Of a DNA stretch of 6,147 bases, positions 5,818-6,147 are shown one piece after another. Source of the DNA: Acidimicrobiia bacterium. Lineage in GTDB: Bacteria > Actinomycetota > Acidimicrobiia > Acidimicrobiales > Aldehydirespiratoraceae. Within the stretch, counting starts at the first letter, position 1. Every line of letters starts with the position of its first letter. The position numbers were made by a program, and so were the translations under genes. The stretch covers positions 1 through 6,147 of the forward strand of contig JAJDZO010000119.1 of the NCBI GenBank assembly GCA_022824605.1, read 5' to 3'. The notes beneath the pieces were generated by a model. It ran no database searches and had not been told where the DNA came from. It saw only the letters and a program-made list of their open reading frames with translations.

Positions 5818-6147
5818 GTGGGGATCGCCCATGATCTGGGTCTGGCGCAGCTGCGCCGCCGGCTGCCGTCACCGACTCGGGCGCTGAGAGCCCGGTCGTT
5901 CCCGCTGCGGGCGCCGACCGTGCCGAGCGGTGTGGAGCCGCTGGACGCGCCTGCGCGCACCGGCACCGGCTTCGACACCGACTGGTCTCGACGTTGGGCG
6001 GCTCGCATGTGCCGGGCGGCAATCGTGGAGGGTCCGATGCGGGCGATGGTGCAGGTGTTGGCGTCGCCCCGGCGTCGCGGCGCCGACCGCCTGGCCGACC
6101 TCGAAGGCGCCCTGGTCTTCGCCGCCAATCACCACAGCCACCTCGAC
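5818..6147 (+). CDS. PlsC-type acyltransferase, N-terminal part (cut by window end)
   Basis: A frame opening at GTG 5818 runs 110 codons to the window edge and ends in ALVFAANHHSHLD. This is the HX4D catalytic motif (His105, Asp110) of the PlsC/glycerolipid acyltransferase superfamily, preceded by the usual hydrophobic strand. These enzymes transfer an acyl group from acyl-CoA or acyl-ACP to a hydroxyl, typically on lysophosphatidate or a related lipid, at the membrane. The first 65 residues are Pro/Arg-rich with no domain, and WAARMCRAAIVEGPMRAMVQVL (split at 60-81) resembles the amphipathic helix before the motif. The frame is closed upstream by TGA 5794-5796, and GTG 5818 is the first start after it. 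The in-frame ATG at residue 64 is an unlikely alternative. Substrate and downstream motifs lie outside the window, so the exact acyltransferase class is open. Confidence 0.75.
   Translation, partial: MGIAHDLGLAQLRRRLPSPTRALRARSFPLRAPTVPSGVEPLDAPARTGTGFDTDWSRRWAARMCRAAIVEGPMRAMVQVLASPRRRGADRLADLEGALVFAANHHSHLD

Noticed and set aside
5810..5887. Start of the acyltransferase at GTG 5810 (GTGA overlap)
   Set aside because: That frame stops at TGA 5885-5887 and is not the frame of the HX4D motif. GTG 5818 is the in-frame start.
5056..6128. Minus-strand open frames over the last array and acyltransferase region
   Set aside because: The translations are low-complexity and follow the repeat units (RSLDVGHHD type). 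The plus-strand frames on both sides carry the real LarA and HX4D motifs.

Overview
The window reads as one plus-strand operon fragment from a very GC-rich bacterium. Strong G/C bias at third codon positions, GTG starts, start/stop overlaps and the gene types all point to Actinomycetota. A member of the Acidimicrobiia or a related uncultured lineage is my guess, but there is no rRNA or marker gene here to prove it.

Layout: (1) 1-51, a probable 3' tail of an unseen upstream gene whose TGA overlaps the next start as GTGA. (2) 48-1214, D-alanine--D-alanine ligase (ddl), for peptidoglycan precursor synthesis. (3) 1212-1432, a 45-bp tandem repeat array that re-copies the ddl stop-codon context. 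(4) 1429-3861, an 810-residue fusion of a fatty-acyl-reductase-type NAD(P)-binding domain and a C-terminal HAD-IB phosphatase-like domain. (5) 3845-4014, a spacer carrying three copies of a short cassette made of an SD-like GAGGT plus an overlapping stop/start. (6) 4012-5625, a LarA/DUF2088-family protein of 537 residues. (7) 5608-5806, a repeat array of 51- and 60-bp units that re-copies the last codons and stop of the LarA-like gene. (8) 5818-6147, the N-terminus of a PlsC-type acyltransferase, cut by the window end just after its HX4D motif.

Functionally the genes combine cell-wall precursor synthesis (Ddl) with what looks like lipid or acyl-chain metabolism (acyl reductase-phosphatase fusion, glycerolipid-type acyltransferase) and a putative racemase/epimerase-fold enzyme. 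A shared role in envelope lipid synthesis is inference from adjacency.

The most unusual feature is between the genes. All three spacers carry direct repeats copied from the 3' end of the upstream gene, including its stop codon. Each spacer is also bridged by one or two open frames that begin at a GTG overlapping the upstream stop (GTGA). Those frames end at a stop overlapping, or 4 nt before, the next gene's start. This could be a stop-reinitiate relay for translational coupling, a set of unrecognised small repeat peptides, or the scar of repeated duplication of gene junctions.
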